Source of the DNA: Streptomyces sp. H39-S7
GTDB taxonomy: Bacteria; Actinomycetota; Actinomycetes; Streptomycetales; Streptomycetaceae
Assembly: GCF_027158205.1 (NCBI RefSeq)
Contig: NZ_JAPVLU010000002.1
Coordinates: 182,094-246,093 of the forward strand
Length of the DNA stretch: 64,000 nt
Reading direction: 5' to 3'
Of this stretch, positions 56,738 to 64,000 are shown one piece after another. The notes beneath the pieces were generated by a model that searched no databases, was not told the origin of the DNA, and saw only the letters and a list, made by a program, of their open reading frames with translations. A program made the translations under genes and the position numbers. Position 1 is the stretch's first letter, and each line of letters begins with the position of its first letter.

Positions 56738-57940
56738 ATGGCCGACCGGGTCACCGTGATCGGGTGGGACGGCTCGCCGCCGTCCGAAGCCGCGCTGTCG
56801 GCGCTCACCGCAGCCACCCTGGTGGCCGGCACCCGCCGTCATCTGGACCTGCCGTACGTACCCGAGGCCGCCGAGCGGATCGTGCTCGGCAGCATCGAAC
56901 TGGCCGCCCGCCGGATCGCCAAGCACCGCGGCACCGCGGTGGTACTGGCCGACGGCGACCCGGGCTTCTTCGGCGTCGTGCGCGCCCTGCGCGACCCGGA
57001 GCATGGCCTGGAGATCGAGGTCGTGCCCGGCGTCTCCTCCGTCGCGCGGGCCTTCGCGCTGGCCGGCATGCCGTGGGAGGACGCCCGCGTCGTCGTCGCG
57101 CACAGCCGCTCGCTGCGGCGCGCGGTCAACGTCTGCCGCGCCTACCCCAAGGTCGCCGTGCTGACCGCGCCCGGCGCGGGCCCCGCCGAACTCGCCCTGC
57201 TGCTCGACGGTGTGCACCGCACCTTCGTCATCTGCGAGGCGCTCGGCACCGAGCAGGAACAGGTGAGCGTCCTCACCTCGGAGAAGGTCGCCGACCACGT
57301 CTGGCGTGACCCGAACGTCGTCCTGGTCGTCGGCGGGATGACCTCCGCCGACCCGGCGGTCGCCGGCCGCAGCGGCTGGATCGCCGGCCGCGATCCGGCG
57401 TTCCCCGGCGCCGTGCGCGGCTGGGGCCTGCCGTCCTCGGAGTACGGCGGCGACGGCTCGCACCAGCTGCGGGCGCTGCAACTCGCCCGGCTCGGCCCGC
57501 GCACCGGCGACCTGGTCTGGGACATCGGCTCCGCGGACGGGGCGTTCGCCGTGGAGGCCGCCCGGTTCGGCGCGGCCGTGATCGCGGTGGACCGGGACGA
57601 GGACGCCTGCGACTGGATCACGGCCGCCGGCCGCCGTTTCGGTGTCCAGCTCCAGGTCGTCCACGGCACCGCGCCGCAGGCGCTGGAGGACCTTCCCGAG
57701 CCCGACGTCATCCGGATCGGCGGGGGAGACGCGGAGGTCGTCACGGCGTGCGCCGCCCGGCGCCCGGAGCGGATCGTCGCGAGCGCGGGCAACCGGGACG
57801 AGGCGGAGGCGGTCAGCCGGGCCCTCGAAGAGGGCGGCTACGACGTCGAACGCGCCCTGCTGCAGACCGTCGAACTGGATTCCGGCTGGGCGGAACGCGA
57901 ACGCCTCGTCACCTTCGCCCTGTGTGGCCACCGCAGGTGA
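56738..57940 (+). CDS. cobL: Precorrin-6Y C5,15-methyltransferase (CbiE-CbiT fusion)
   Basis: The 400 residues form two domains. CbiE (about 1-200) is a tetrapyrrole methylase with VTVIGWDGSPPSEAALSALT, VVLADGDPGFFGVVRALRD and VVPGVSSVARAFALAGMPWE. CbiT (about 215-400) has the SAM motif VWDIGSADGAFAVEAARFGA and PDVIRIGGGDAEVV. It methylates C5 and C15 and decarboxylates precorrin-6Y in cobalamin ring synthesis. AGGAG nine bases before the ATG supports the start. It lies upstream of the BluB-CobT fusion on the same strand. Confidence 0.93.
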   Translation: MADRVTVIGWDGSPPSEAALSALTAATLVAGTRRHLDLPYVPEAAERIVLGSIELAARRIAKHRGTAVVLADGDPGFFGVVRALRDPEHGLEIEVVPGVSSVARAFALAGMPWEDARVVVAHSRSLRRAVNVCRAYPKVAVLTAPGAGPAELALLLDGVHRTFVICEALGTEQEQVSVLTSEKVADHVWRDPNVVLVVGGMTSADPAVAGRSGWIAGRDPAFPGAVRGWGLPSSEYGGDGSHQLRALQLARLGPRTGDLVWDIGSADGAFAVEAARFGAAVIAVDRDEDACDWITAAGRRFGVQLQVVHGTAPQALEDLPEPDVIRIGGGDAEVVTACAARRPERIVASAGNRDEAEAVSRALEEGGYDVERALLQTVELDSGWAERERLVTFALCGHRR

Positions 57941-58193
57941 CGCAGGGACCGCCGGTCCGACCGCACTGTGGACCCTTGGGCGGTCCTCCGGCACACGCGC
58001 GGTAGGCTGGCGGATCGTTGTGCCGTCGTCGTGCGTTGACGGATCGAGCGGTTTTCGATCCGCTGGTCATCCGTCGCCGCCGGACAGCACACGCGGTGCC
58101 GACGCGCCGCATTTCCTGCTTCCCGGCCGGTTCGACTGTTCCGGCTGGGGGTCGGACAGTGTGCGCGGCGCGGCGTTGGAAGGAGCGATACCG

Positions 58194-58214
58194 ATGGGCG
58201 AGGGGCACGCATGA
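58194..58214 (+). CDS. Six-codon minicistron preceding the BluB-CobT gene
   Basis: ATG GGC GAG GGG CAC GCA TGA has an excellent ribosome-binding site (GGAAGGAG, nine bases upstream), and its stop overlaps the start of the downstream gene (ATGA). It could deliver terminating ribosomes to the large fusion gene. That gene also has its own GAGGGG, so this may be coincidence. Confidence 0.35.
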   Translation: MGEGHA

Positions 58215-61200
58215 CTGACACCGGCCAGGTCCCGGGCGAGGGACTGCCGGAGAGCGCAGTCGGGGAAGCGGTTCCGCAGCCGCCCGCCGATCTGCACGGC
58301 AGCGCCGCTCACCAACCGACCGCTCCCAGCTGGGAGACGGACGCCTTGAGCGGCGACGGCACTCCCGCCTACACCTTCCTCGACCGGTCGGAGGCCCCCG
58401 GGGCGCCTGTCGACGACGACGAGGACCTGCTCCTGATGCCCAGTCTGCAGGGCTCCTGGAGCGACCCCCAGCCCGTCCCGCCACAGCCCGAGGTTGTCGT
58501 GGATCCCCTGAACGGCGAGGGACACGAGACCCACGAGTCCGCGGGACGCGACGCGGGATCCTTCGACTACGGGACGGTCCGGCTGACGCAGCCCGCCGTC
58601 CAGGAGCCGGCGGCCGAGCCGCTCGTCGCCGAGCAGGCGGCCGCCCAGCCGGCGCCGCCCCGGCGGCCGTTGCACATGGGCCCGCCGATGCCGGATCCGG
58701 CCTCCAGCGGTGTCTCCGTCCGCTCGCTCGCCGACCGCGGCCCGGCGACGGCCCAGGGCCTGCCGCCCGCCCCCCTGCGCGCGACCGGTGGCCCGGCCAC
58801 CGCGGGACCCGAGTACCTCGACGTACCGCACAGCGACTCCGCCGCGATCCCCGCGCAGCAGAACGGCGAGGCCCCCGAGCCGGCCGCCGTCGCCCGGCCG
58901 GGCACGCCCGTCCAGGGCAGCGCGTGGCCGTCGGCGGCGTCCGCCGCCCCGGTGGCGCAGCAGCAGGACCTCCCGCCCGTGGTCCTCGCGGCGGCGCCCG
59001 AGCCGCAGCCCGCGGCGGACGAGCCGTCCGTCCAGGCCGAGCGGTACGACCCGGTCCCGCCGCAGGCACCGGTCGTCCCGGTCCAGGGCATCCCGGAAAC
59101 GCCGCCCGCGGGCACTCCCGTCCCGGACGCCGTGCCCGCGCAGGACGCACCGATCGCCGTCGAGCCGGTGGTCCGGGCCGAGCCCGTCGAAGCCGTGCTT
59201 CCCGTCGCACCGGAGGCCGCTCCGGCCGTGGAGGTGCCGCCGCTTCCGGCCACCCCGGTCCACGCCGAAACGATCACTCCTGCGACGGCTCCCGTCCAGC
59301 GCCCGGTGGACGCGCCGCCGCCCGCGGCCGAGCCGTACGTCCTGCCCGACGCGCTGCCCGAGCCCATCGCCGCCCTGGAAGTGACGGCCCCGGCGCCGCC
59401 CGCACCGCAGGACGTTCCGGCGCCGCAGGCTCCCGTCCAGGAGCAGGCCGCCGCGCTCCCCGCCCCGATTCCGGCGGAGCAGCCGCCCGCGCCCGCCACG
59501 CCGGTCGCGGCCGAACTCCCCGGCGAGCCGGAGGAGTCCGCCGCCCCCGCCGAGGTCCCGGCCGAAGCCCCCGCAGCGCCCGTGCGGGGTCCCGCGGCCG
59601 ACGGGTACGAACCCGCCGTCCGGGACGCGGTACACCGGGTGATCCGCGAACGCCGGGACATCCGCAACGGCTTCCGCGACGACCCCATCCCGCACGAGGT
59701 GCTGCTCCGCGTCCTGGAGGCGGCCCACACCGCCCCCAGCGTCGGCCACTCGCAGCCCTGGGACTTCGTCGTCATCCGTTCCGCCAAGACGCGCGAGCGC
59801 ATGCACGAACTGGCCAACGAACAGCGCGACACGTACGCCAAGTCGCTGCCGAAGGCCCGCGCCAAGCAGTTCCGCGAGCTGAAGATCGAGGCGATCCTCG
59901 ACACCCCGATCAACATCGTCGTCACCGCCGACCCGACGCGCGGCGGCCGGCACACCCTCGGCCGGCACACCCAGCCGCAGATGGCCCCGTACTCCTCCGC
60001 CCTCGCGGTCGAGAACCTGTGGCTCGCCGCCCGCGCCGAAGGGCTCGGCGTCGGCTGGGTCAGCTTCTTCGACGAGCGCCAGATGGTCCGTGAGCTGGGG
60101 CTGCCCGAACACCTCGAAGTCGTCGCCTACCTCTGCATCGGCTACGTCGACGAGTTCCCCGAAGAGCCCGAGCTGATGCAGGCCGGCTGGTCCCAGCGCC
60201 GCCCGCTCTCCTGGGTGGTCCACGAGGAGGAGTACGGCAACCGGGCGCTGCCCGGCGAGGAGCCGCACGACCTGCTCGAGGAGACGCTGCGGGGCATCCG
60301 CCCGCTGGACGCCAAGGCGCTCGGCGAGGCCTGGGAGCGGCAGAAGCGGATGACGAAGCCGGCCGGCGCGCTCGGCATGCTGGAGATCATCTCCGCACAG
60401 CTCAGCGGCCTGTCCCGGCAGTGCCCGCCGCCGATCCCGGAGCCCGCGGCCGTCGCGATCTTCGCCGGCGACCACGGGGTGCACGCCCAGGGCGTCACGT
60501 CCTGGCCGCAGGAGGTGACCGCCCAGATGGTCGCCAACTTCCTCGGCGGCGGCGCGGTCTGCAACGCGTTCGCCAACCAGGTCGGCGCCGAGGTCTGCGT
60601 CATCGACGTCGGTGTGGCGTCGGAACTCCCCAGCACCCCCGGGCTGCTGCCCCGCAAGGTCCGGTACGGCACCGCGGATTTCACCGCCGGGCCCGCCATG
60701 ACCCGCGACGAGGTGCTGCGCGCCATCGAGGTCGGCATCGAGACCGCCCGCGACCTGGTCGCGGCCGGAAACAAGGCGCTGCTCACCGGTGAGATGGGCA
60801 TCGCCAACACCACCACCTCCGCCGCGCTCATCTCGGTCTACACCGGCCAGGACCCGGCCGAGGTGACCGGTCGCGGCACCGGCATCAACGACGAGATGCA
60901 CGCCCGCAAGATCGACGTCGTCCGCCGTGCGCTGGACCTGCACCGCCCGGACCCGGCCGACCCGATCGGCGTGCTGGAGGCGATCGGCGGACTGGAGCAC
61001 GCCGCCATGGTCGGCCTGCTGCTCGGCGCCGCGGCGCTGCGCACCCCGGTGATCCTGGACGGCGTCAGCGCCGGCGCCGCCGCGCTGGTCGCCCGCGCCA
61101 TCGCCCCCGAGGTGCTGGCCGCCTGCATCGCGGGCCACCGCAGCGCGGAGCCGGGCCACGTAGCGGCCCTCACCAAGCTGGGCCTGCGCCCGCTGATCGA

Positions 61201-61324
61201 CCTCGACCTGCGCCTCGGCGAGGGCACCGGCGCGCTGCTGGCACTGCCGCTGGTACAGAGCGCTGCGCGCGTCATGCACGAGGTTGCGACGTTCGACTCC
61301 GCGGGAGTCACCGAGAAGGGCTGA
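58211..61324 (+). CDS. cobT: BluB-CobT fusion: DMB synthase plus NaMN:DMB phosphoribosyltransferase, with long disordered N-terminus
   Basis: The 1,037 residues have three parts. Residues 1 to about 460 are Pro/Ala/Glu-rich and probably disordered, with no recognisable domain. About 465-690 is a nitroreductase-fold BluB (AVHRVIRERRDIRNGFRDDP, TAPSVGHSQPWDFVVIRSAK), which breaks down FMNH2 with O2 to make 5,6-dimethylbenzimidazole. About 690-1030 is CobT (MTKPAGALGMLEIISAQL, VAIFAGDHGVHAQGVTSWPQ, LTGEMGIANTTTSAALIS, catalytic Glu in RLGEGTGALLALP), which joins that base to ribose phosphate from nicotinate mononucleotide. The fusion would pass the lower ligand straight between steps. No cobalamin riboswitch is visible upstream. 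A GC palindrome follows. Confidence 0.92.
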   Translation: MTDTGQVPGEGLPESAVGEAVPQPPADLHGSAAHQPTAPSWETDALSGDGTPAYTFLDRSEAPGAPVDDDEDLLLMPSLQGSWSDPQPVPPQPEVVVDPLNGEGHETHESAGRDAGSFDYGTVRLTQPAVQEPAAEPLVAEQAAAQPAPPRRPLHMGPPMPDPASSGVSVRSLADRGPATAQGLPPAPLRATGGPATAGPEYLDVPHSDSAAIPAQQNGEAPEPAAVARPGTPVQGSAWPSAASAAPVAQQQDLPPVVLAAAPEPQPAADEPSVQAERYDPVPPQAPVVPVQGIPETPPAGTPVPDAVPAQDAPIAVEPVVRAEPVEAVLPVAPEAAPAVEVPPLPATPVHAETITPATAPVQRPVDAPPPAAEPYVLPDALPEPIAALEVTAPAPPAPQDVPAPQAPVQEQAAALPAPIPAEQPPAPATPVAAELPGEPEESAAPAEVPAEAPAAPVRGPAADGYEPAVRDAVHRVIRERRDIRNGFRDDPIPHEVLLRVLEAAHTAPSVGHSQPWDFVVIRSAKTRERMHELANEQRDTYAKSLPKARAKQFRELKIEAILDTPINIVVTADPTRGGRHTLGRHTQPQMAPYSSALAVENLWLAARAEGLGVGWVSFFDERQMVRELGLPEHLEVVAYLCIGYVDEFPEEPELMQAGWSQRRPLSWVVHEEEYGNRALPGEEPHDLLEETLRGIRPLDAKALGEAWERQKRMTKPAGALGMLEIISAQLSGLSRQCPPPIPEPAAVAIFAGDHGVHAQGVTSWPQEVTAQMVANFLGGGAVCNAFANQVGAEVCVIDVGVASELPSTPGLLPRKVRYGTADFTAGPAMTRDEVLRAIEVGIETARDLVAAGNKALLTGEMGIANTTTSAALISVYTGQDPAEVTGRGTGINDEMHARKIDVVRRALDLHRPDPADPIGVLEAIGGLEHAAMVGLLLGAAALRTPVILDGVSAGAAALVARAIAPEVLAACIAGHRSAEPGHVAALTKLGLRPLIDLDLRLGEGTGALLALPLVQSAARVMHEVATFDSAGVTEKG

Positions 61325-61339
61325 CGCCCTCGCACCCAC

Positions 61340-61359
61340 GGGGGCGGGGCCCCGCCCCC
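61340..61359 (+). terminator. GC palindrome after the BluB-CobT gene
   Basis: GGGGGCGGGGCCCCGCCCCC is a perfect 20-base palindrome lying 15 bases after the stop codon. It can fold as an 8-bp hairpin with a 4-base loop and probably ends the transcript. Confidence 0.6.
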
Positions 61360-61363
61360 TCCC

Positions 61364-61479
61364 GCGCCTGCGGCGGGCTGCCCTCAAACGCCGGGCGGGC
61401 TGGCTTGCGGCTGGGCTCAGCCGTAAGCCTGCCGGTTTCCTGCGCCTGCGGCGGGCGCCCTCAAACGCCGGGCGGGCTG
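61364..61479 (+). repeat. Direct repeat of about 38 bases, two copies
   Basis: GCGCCTGCGGCGGGC, then CCTCAAACGCCGGGCGGGCTG, occurs at 61364-61402 and again at 61442-61479, differing by one small indel. The CCTCAAACGCCGG core is a widespread intergenic sequence in streptomycetes, by my recollection. Confidence 0.7.
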
Positions 61480-61487
61480 AATGTCAG

Positions 61488-61551
61488 CCTGCCCGCCTGC
61501 CCGCCTGCCCGCCTGCCCGCCTGCCCGCCTGCCCGCCTGCCTGCCCGGCCT
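61488..61551 (+). repeat. Tandem 8-base repeat (CCTGCCCG)n
   Basis: Six exact tandem copies of CCTGCCCG are followed by a truncated CCTG and one more copy. With the duplicated element before it, this fills most of the 372-base gap between cobT and the CysG-type gene. No gene is seen in the gap. Copy number probably varies between strains. Confidence 0.9.
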
Positions 61552-61696
61552 GAATGCACCCGGGTGTGATCTTGCGCGCTGCGGTCAGGGGGCGTCGGAC
61601 CGTAAGGTTTGCGCAGGGGCCCGGCCCCGCACCCCAGCCGCTCCGAGGGAGCAGCGGCGCAGTAGAGAGAACTTCGCCCCAAGGAGCCGTACAGCC

Positions 61697-62929
61697 ATGG
61701 CCGACGACCGCAACGACGCTCCCGCCTACCCCGTCGGACTGCGGCTGTCCGGACGCCGGGTCGTCGTCCTCGGCGGCGGTACCGTCGCCCAGCGCAGGCT
61801 GCCGGCGCTGGTGTCGGCGGGAGCCGACATCGTGCTCGTCTCACCGTCGGCGACGCCGTCCGTCGAAGCGATGGCAGACGCGGGTGAGCTGCGGTGGGAG
61901 CGCCGTCCCTACCAGGAGGGCGACCTCGCGGACGCCTGGTACGCGCTGATCGCCACCACCGACACCGCGGCCAACACCGCCGCGTCCGCGGAGGCCGAGG
62001 CCCGCCGCGTCTGGTGCGTGCGCAGCGACGACGCCGAGGCCGCCACCGCCTGGACCCCGGCCACCGGACGCAGCGAGGGAGTCACCGTCGCCGTCCTCAC
62101 CGGACGCGACCCGCGCCGCTCCGCCGCGGTGCGCGACGCGGTCGTCGAGGGACTGCGGGACGGCACGCTGGTCGCTCCCCGGCACCGCGAGCGGACCCCC
62201 GGCGTGGCGCTCGTCGGCGGTGGCCCCGGTGACCCCGACCTGATCACCGTGCGCGGCCGGCGGCTGCTCGCCGAGGCCGACGTGGTGATCGCCGACCGGC
62301 TCGGCCCGCGCGACCTGCTGGACGAACTCCCGCCGCACGTCGAGGTGATCGACGCGGCGAAGATCCCCTACGGCCGTTTCATGGCCCAGGAGGCGATCAA
62401 CAACGCGCTCATCGAGCACGCCAGGGCCGGCAAGGCCGTGGTCCGGCTCAAGGGCGGCGACCCGTTCGTCTTCGGGCGCGGCATGGAGGAGGCCGAGGCG
62501 CTCGCCGAGGCCGGTATCGCCTGCACGGTCGTGCCCGGCATCTCCAGCTCCATCAGCGTGCCCGGCGCCGCCGGCATCCCGGTCACCCACCGGGGCGTCG
62601 CCCACGAGTTCACCGTCGTCAGCGGCCATGTCGCCCCCGAGGACCCGCGCTCCCTCGTCGACTGGGAAGCGCTCGCGAAGCTGCGCGGCACGCTCGTGCT
62701 GCTCATGGCCGTCGAGCGGATCGGCGCCATCGCCACCGCCCTCGTCCGGTACGGCCGCCCGGCGACCACCCCGGTCGCCGTCATCCAGGAGGGCACCATG
62801 GCCACGCAGCGGCGCGTGGACGGCACCCTGGCCACCGTCGCCCAGGTCGTCGCCGACGCGGAGATCCGCCCGCCGGCCGTCATCGTCATCGGCGACGTCG
62901 TATCGGTCGGCAGCGCCCTTCGACGCTAG
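61697..62929 (+). CDS. cobA: Uroporphyrinogen-III C-methyltransferase with precorrin-2 dehydrogenase domain (CysG/CobA-like)
   Basis: The 410 residues form two domains. The N-terminal siroheme-synthase-type NAD-binding domain (about 10-150) begins YPVGLRLSGRRVVVLGGGTV. The C-terminal SUMT domain (about 160-405) has VALVGGGPGDPDLITVRGRR, VVRLKGGDPFVFGRGMEEAE and VVPGISSSISVPGAAGIPVT. It makes precorrin-2 and possibly oxidises it to sirohydrochlorin, at the branch to siroheme and cobalamin. It is shorter than E. coli CysG, so the chelatase step is uncertain. AAGGAG ten bases before the ATG supports the start. Confidence 0.93.
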   Translation: MADDRNDAPAYPVGLRLSGRRVVVLGGGTVAQRRLPALVSAGADIVLVSPSATPSVEAMADAGELRWERRPYQEGDLADAWYALIATTDTAANTAASAEAEARRVWCVRSDDAEAATAWTPATGRSEGVTVAVLTGRDPRRSAAVRDAVVEGLRDGTLVAPRHRERTPGVALVGGGPGDPDLITVRGRRLLAEADVVIADRLGPRDLLDELPPHVEVIDAAKIPYGRFMAQEAINNALIEHARAGKAVVRLKGGDPFVFGRGMEEAEALAEAGIACTVVPGISSSISVPGAAGIPVTHRGVAHEFTVVSGHVAPEDPRSLVDWEALAKLRGTLVLLMAVERIGAIATALVRYGRPATTPVAVIQEGTMATQRRVDGTLATVAQVVADAEIRPPAVIVIGDVVSVGSALRR

Positions 62930-63004
62930 GACGCGGCCGACGCGTACCGGCCAGCCAGCCACCCCGGCGTTGGCATGTGCCGCGGGACAGGGCAGTATCA
63001 GCCT

Positions 63005-63823
63005 GTGGCTGAGCTCATCACGATCGACGACCCGGACGACCCGCGCCTCCATGACTACGTGGCACTGACCGACGTCGAGCTGCGGCGCCGCCGTGAGCCC
63101 GCCGAAGGGCTGTTCATCGCGGAGGGCGAGAAGGTGATCCGGCGTGCCCGGCTCGCCGGCTACCGCATGCGGTCCATGCTCCTGTCGGCCAAGTGGGTCG
63201 ACGTCATGCGCGACGTCATCGACGAGGTGCCGGCGCCGGTGTACGCGGTGAGCCCGGAGCTCGCCGAGCAGGTCACCGGCTACCACGTGCACCGCGGCGC
63301 GCTCGCGTCCATGGGCCGCAAGCCGCTGCCGGAGGCGGACGACCTGCTGGGCACCGCCCGCCGCATCGTGGTCATGGAGTCCGTCAACGACCACACCAAC
63401 ATCGGCGCCATCTTCCGCAGTGCCGCGGCGCTCGGCATGGACGCCGTGCTGCTCTCCCCGGACTGCGCCGACCCGCTCTACCGACGCTCCGTCAAGGTCT
63501 CCATGGGCGCGGTCTTCTCCGTGCCCTACGCCCGCCTCGACAGCTGGCCCCGCGACCTGGAGACGGTGCGCGCGGCCGGCTTCAAGCTGCTCGCCCTCAC
63601 CCCGGCCGACAAGGCCACCGACATCGACGAGGCAGCCCCGCACCGGCTGGAGCGGGTCGCCCTGCTCCTCGGCGCGGAAGGCGACGGGCTGTCCACCCAG
63701 GCCCTCGTCGCCGCCGACGAATGGGTCCGCATCCCGATGGCCCACGGCGTCGACTCCCTGAACGTCGGCGCCGCAGCGGCCGTCGCCTTCTACGCGGTGG
63801 CCTCCGGACGCCCCACTGCCTGA
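63005..63823 (+). CDS. TrmH/SpoU-family RNA 2'-O-methyltransferase
   Basis: A 272-residue knotted methyltransferase. An N-terminal substrate-binding domain (EPAEGLFIAEGEKVIRRARL) is followed by SpoU motif 1 SVNDHTNIGAIFRSAAALGM, motif 2 ALLLGAEGDGLSTQ and motif 3 IPMAHGVDSLNVGAAAAVAF. It is the second member of this family in the window and only distantly like the one after rplT. It methylates a tRNA or rRNA ribose; the site is unknown. The GTG start at 63005 has no strong ribosome-binding site. Confidence 0.88.
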   Translation: MAELITIDDPDDPRLHDYVALTDVELRRRREPAEGLFIAEGEKVIRRARLAGYRMRSMLLSAKWVDVMRDVIDEVPAPVYAVSPELAEQVTGYHVHRGALASMGRKPLPEADDLLGTARRIVVMESVNDHTNIGAIFRSAAALGMDAVLLSPDCADPLYRRSVKVSMGAVFSVPYARLDSWPRDLETVRAAGFKLLALTPADKATDIDEAAPHRLERVALLLGAEGDGLSTQALVAADEWVRIPMAHGVDSLNVGAAAAVAFYAVASGRPTA

Positions 63824-64000
63824 GGGGACGCGCAGGGGAGCCTGCGGCCACTTCGTGGGCCGTGTCAGCGCATTGACGACCGGCCGGGAGCGCTCGTCCA
63901 GCCGAAGGGGACGCGGCGGGGTGCCCCCGCAGGCGACGAGAATCCACGACCGTCACGGTGCGGACGGCCCGCGGGTTCGAGCGCCGAGGAGGTGCCCCGC

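Noticed and set aside
57941..58210. Cobalamin riboswitch before the BluB-CobT gene
   Set aside because: No B12-box-like motif is visible; only a 7-bp hairpin (GGATCGA/TCGATCC) is present.
58067..61387. Very long antisense ORF (about 1,100 codons) opposite the BluB-CobT gene
   Set aside because: A GC-frame artefact: Gly/Arg/Asp-rich low-complexity translation with no domain, while the plus strand encodes two clear enzyme domains.
61488..61551. CRISPR array
   Set aside because: The repeat is an 8-base tandem without spacers and there are no cas genes.

Overview
The window is high-GC chromosomal DNA of an actinomycete, almost certainly Streptomyces. The signs are strong C/G bias at third codon positions, frequent GTG starts, 1- to 8-base gene overlaps of the ATGA/GTGA type, rare TTA codons, and a core gene order (infC-rpmI-rplT-rRNA methylase-kinase-pheST, argCJBDR/argH, metNIQ, cobalamin genes) that I recognise from streptomycetes. 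I see no insertion sequence, prophage, CRISPR array or rRNA gene. The left-hand gene runs off the window.

Left part (1-11 kb): the start of an Fe(II)/2-oxoglutarate oxygenase, a TDT-family transporter with a divergent LysR regulator, a DUF2510 membrane protein, a D-threonine-aldolase-like PLP enzyme, a membrane-anchored Pro-rich protein coupled to a mycosin-like subtilase, a beta-lactamase-fold serine hydrolase, an SseB-like protein, an aquaporin and a DUF1844 protein. Translation block (11-19 kb): infC, apparently started by AUC behind an attenuator-like leader, then rpmI, rplT, a SpoU rRNA methylase, an orphan PAS histidine kinase, pheS and pheT.

Middle (19-38 kb): mostly regulatory and envelope genes. 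These are a SpoIIE-type phosphatase, an NsdA-like TPR regulator with a TTA codon, a Nudix hydrolase, small DNA-binding and hypothetical proteins, a TagGH-type ABC exporter, a 3-hydroxybutyryl-CoA dehydrogenase, a Tat-exported glycoside-hydrolase-like protein, a 23S rRNA methylase, a LysR/EamA pair, a NarL-type two-component system, an acyltransferase and a secreted alpha/beta hydrolase. At 30.43-30.75 kb, between two terminator hairpins, is the most unusual locus. Two tRNA-like modules there have their 3' half (T arm plus acceptor 3' strand) placed immediately upstream of their own 5' half (acceptor 5' strand plus D arm). They read as circularly permuted tRNA genes.

Right part (38-64 kb): arginine biosynthesis (argCJBDR, terminator, argH) with ARG-box-like sites overlapping good promoters; a TetR/MFS efflux pair with a palindromic operator; PlsC, a glycerophosphodiesterase, a small sigma-like protein and acetyltransferases; a methionine importer (metNIQ) preceded by a 26-codon ORF ending in a Cys/Met-rich stretch, a likely attenuation leader; then cobalamin genes. 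The last are cobL, a BluB-CobT fusion with a long disordered N-terminus, and a CysG/CobA fusion. A second SpoU methylase closes the window.
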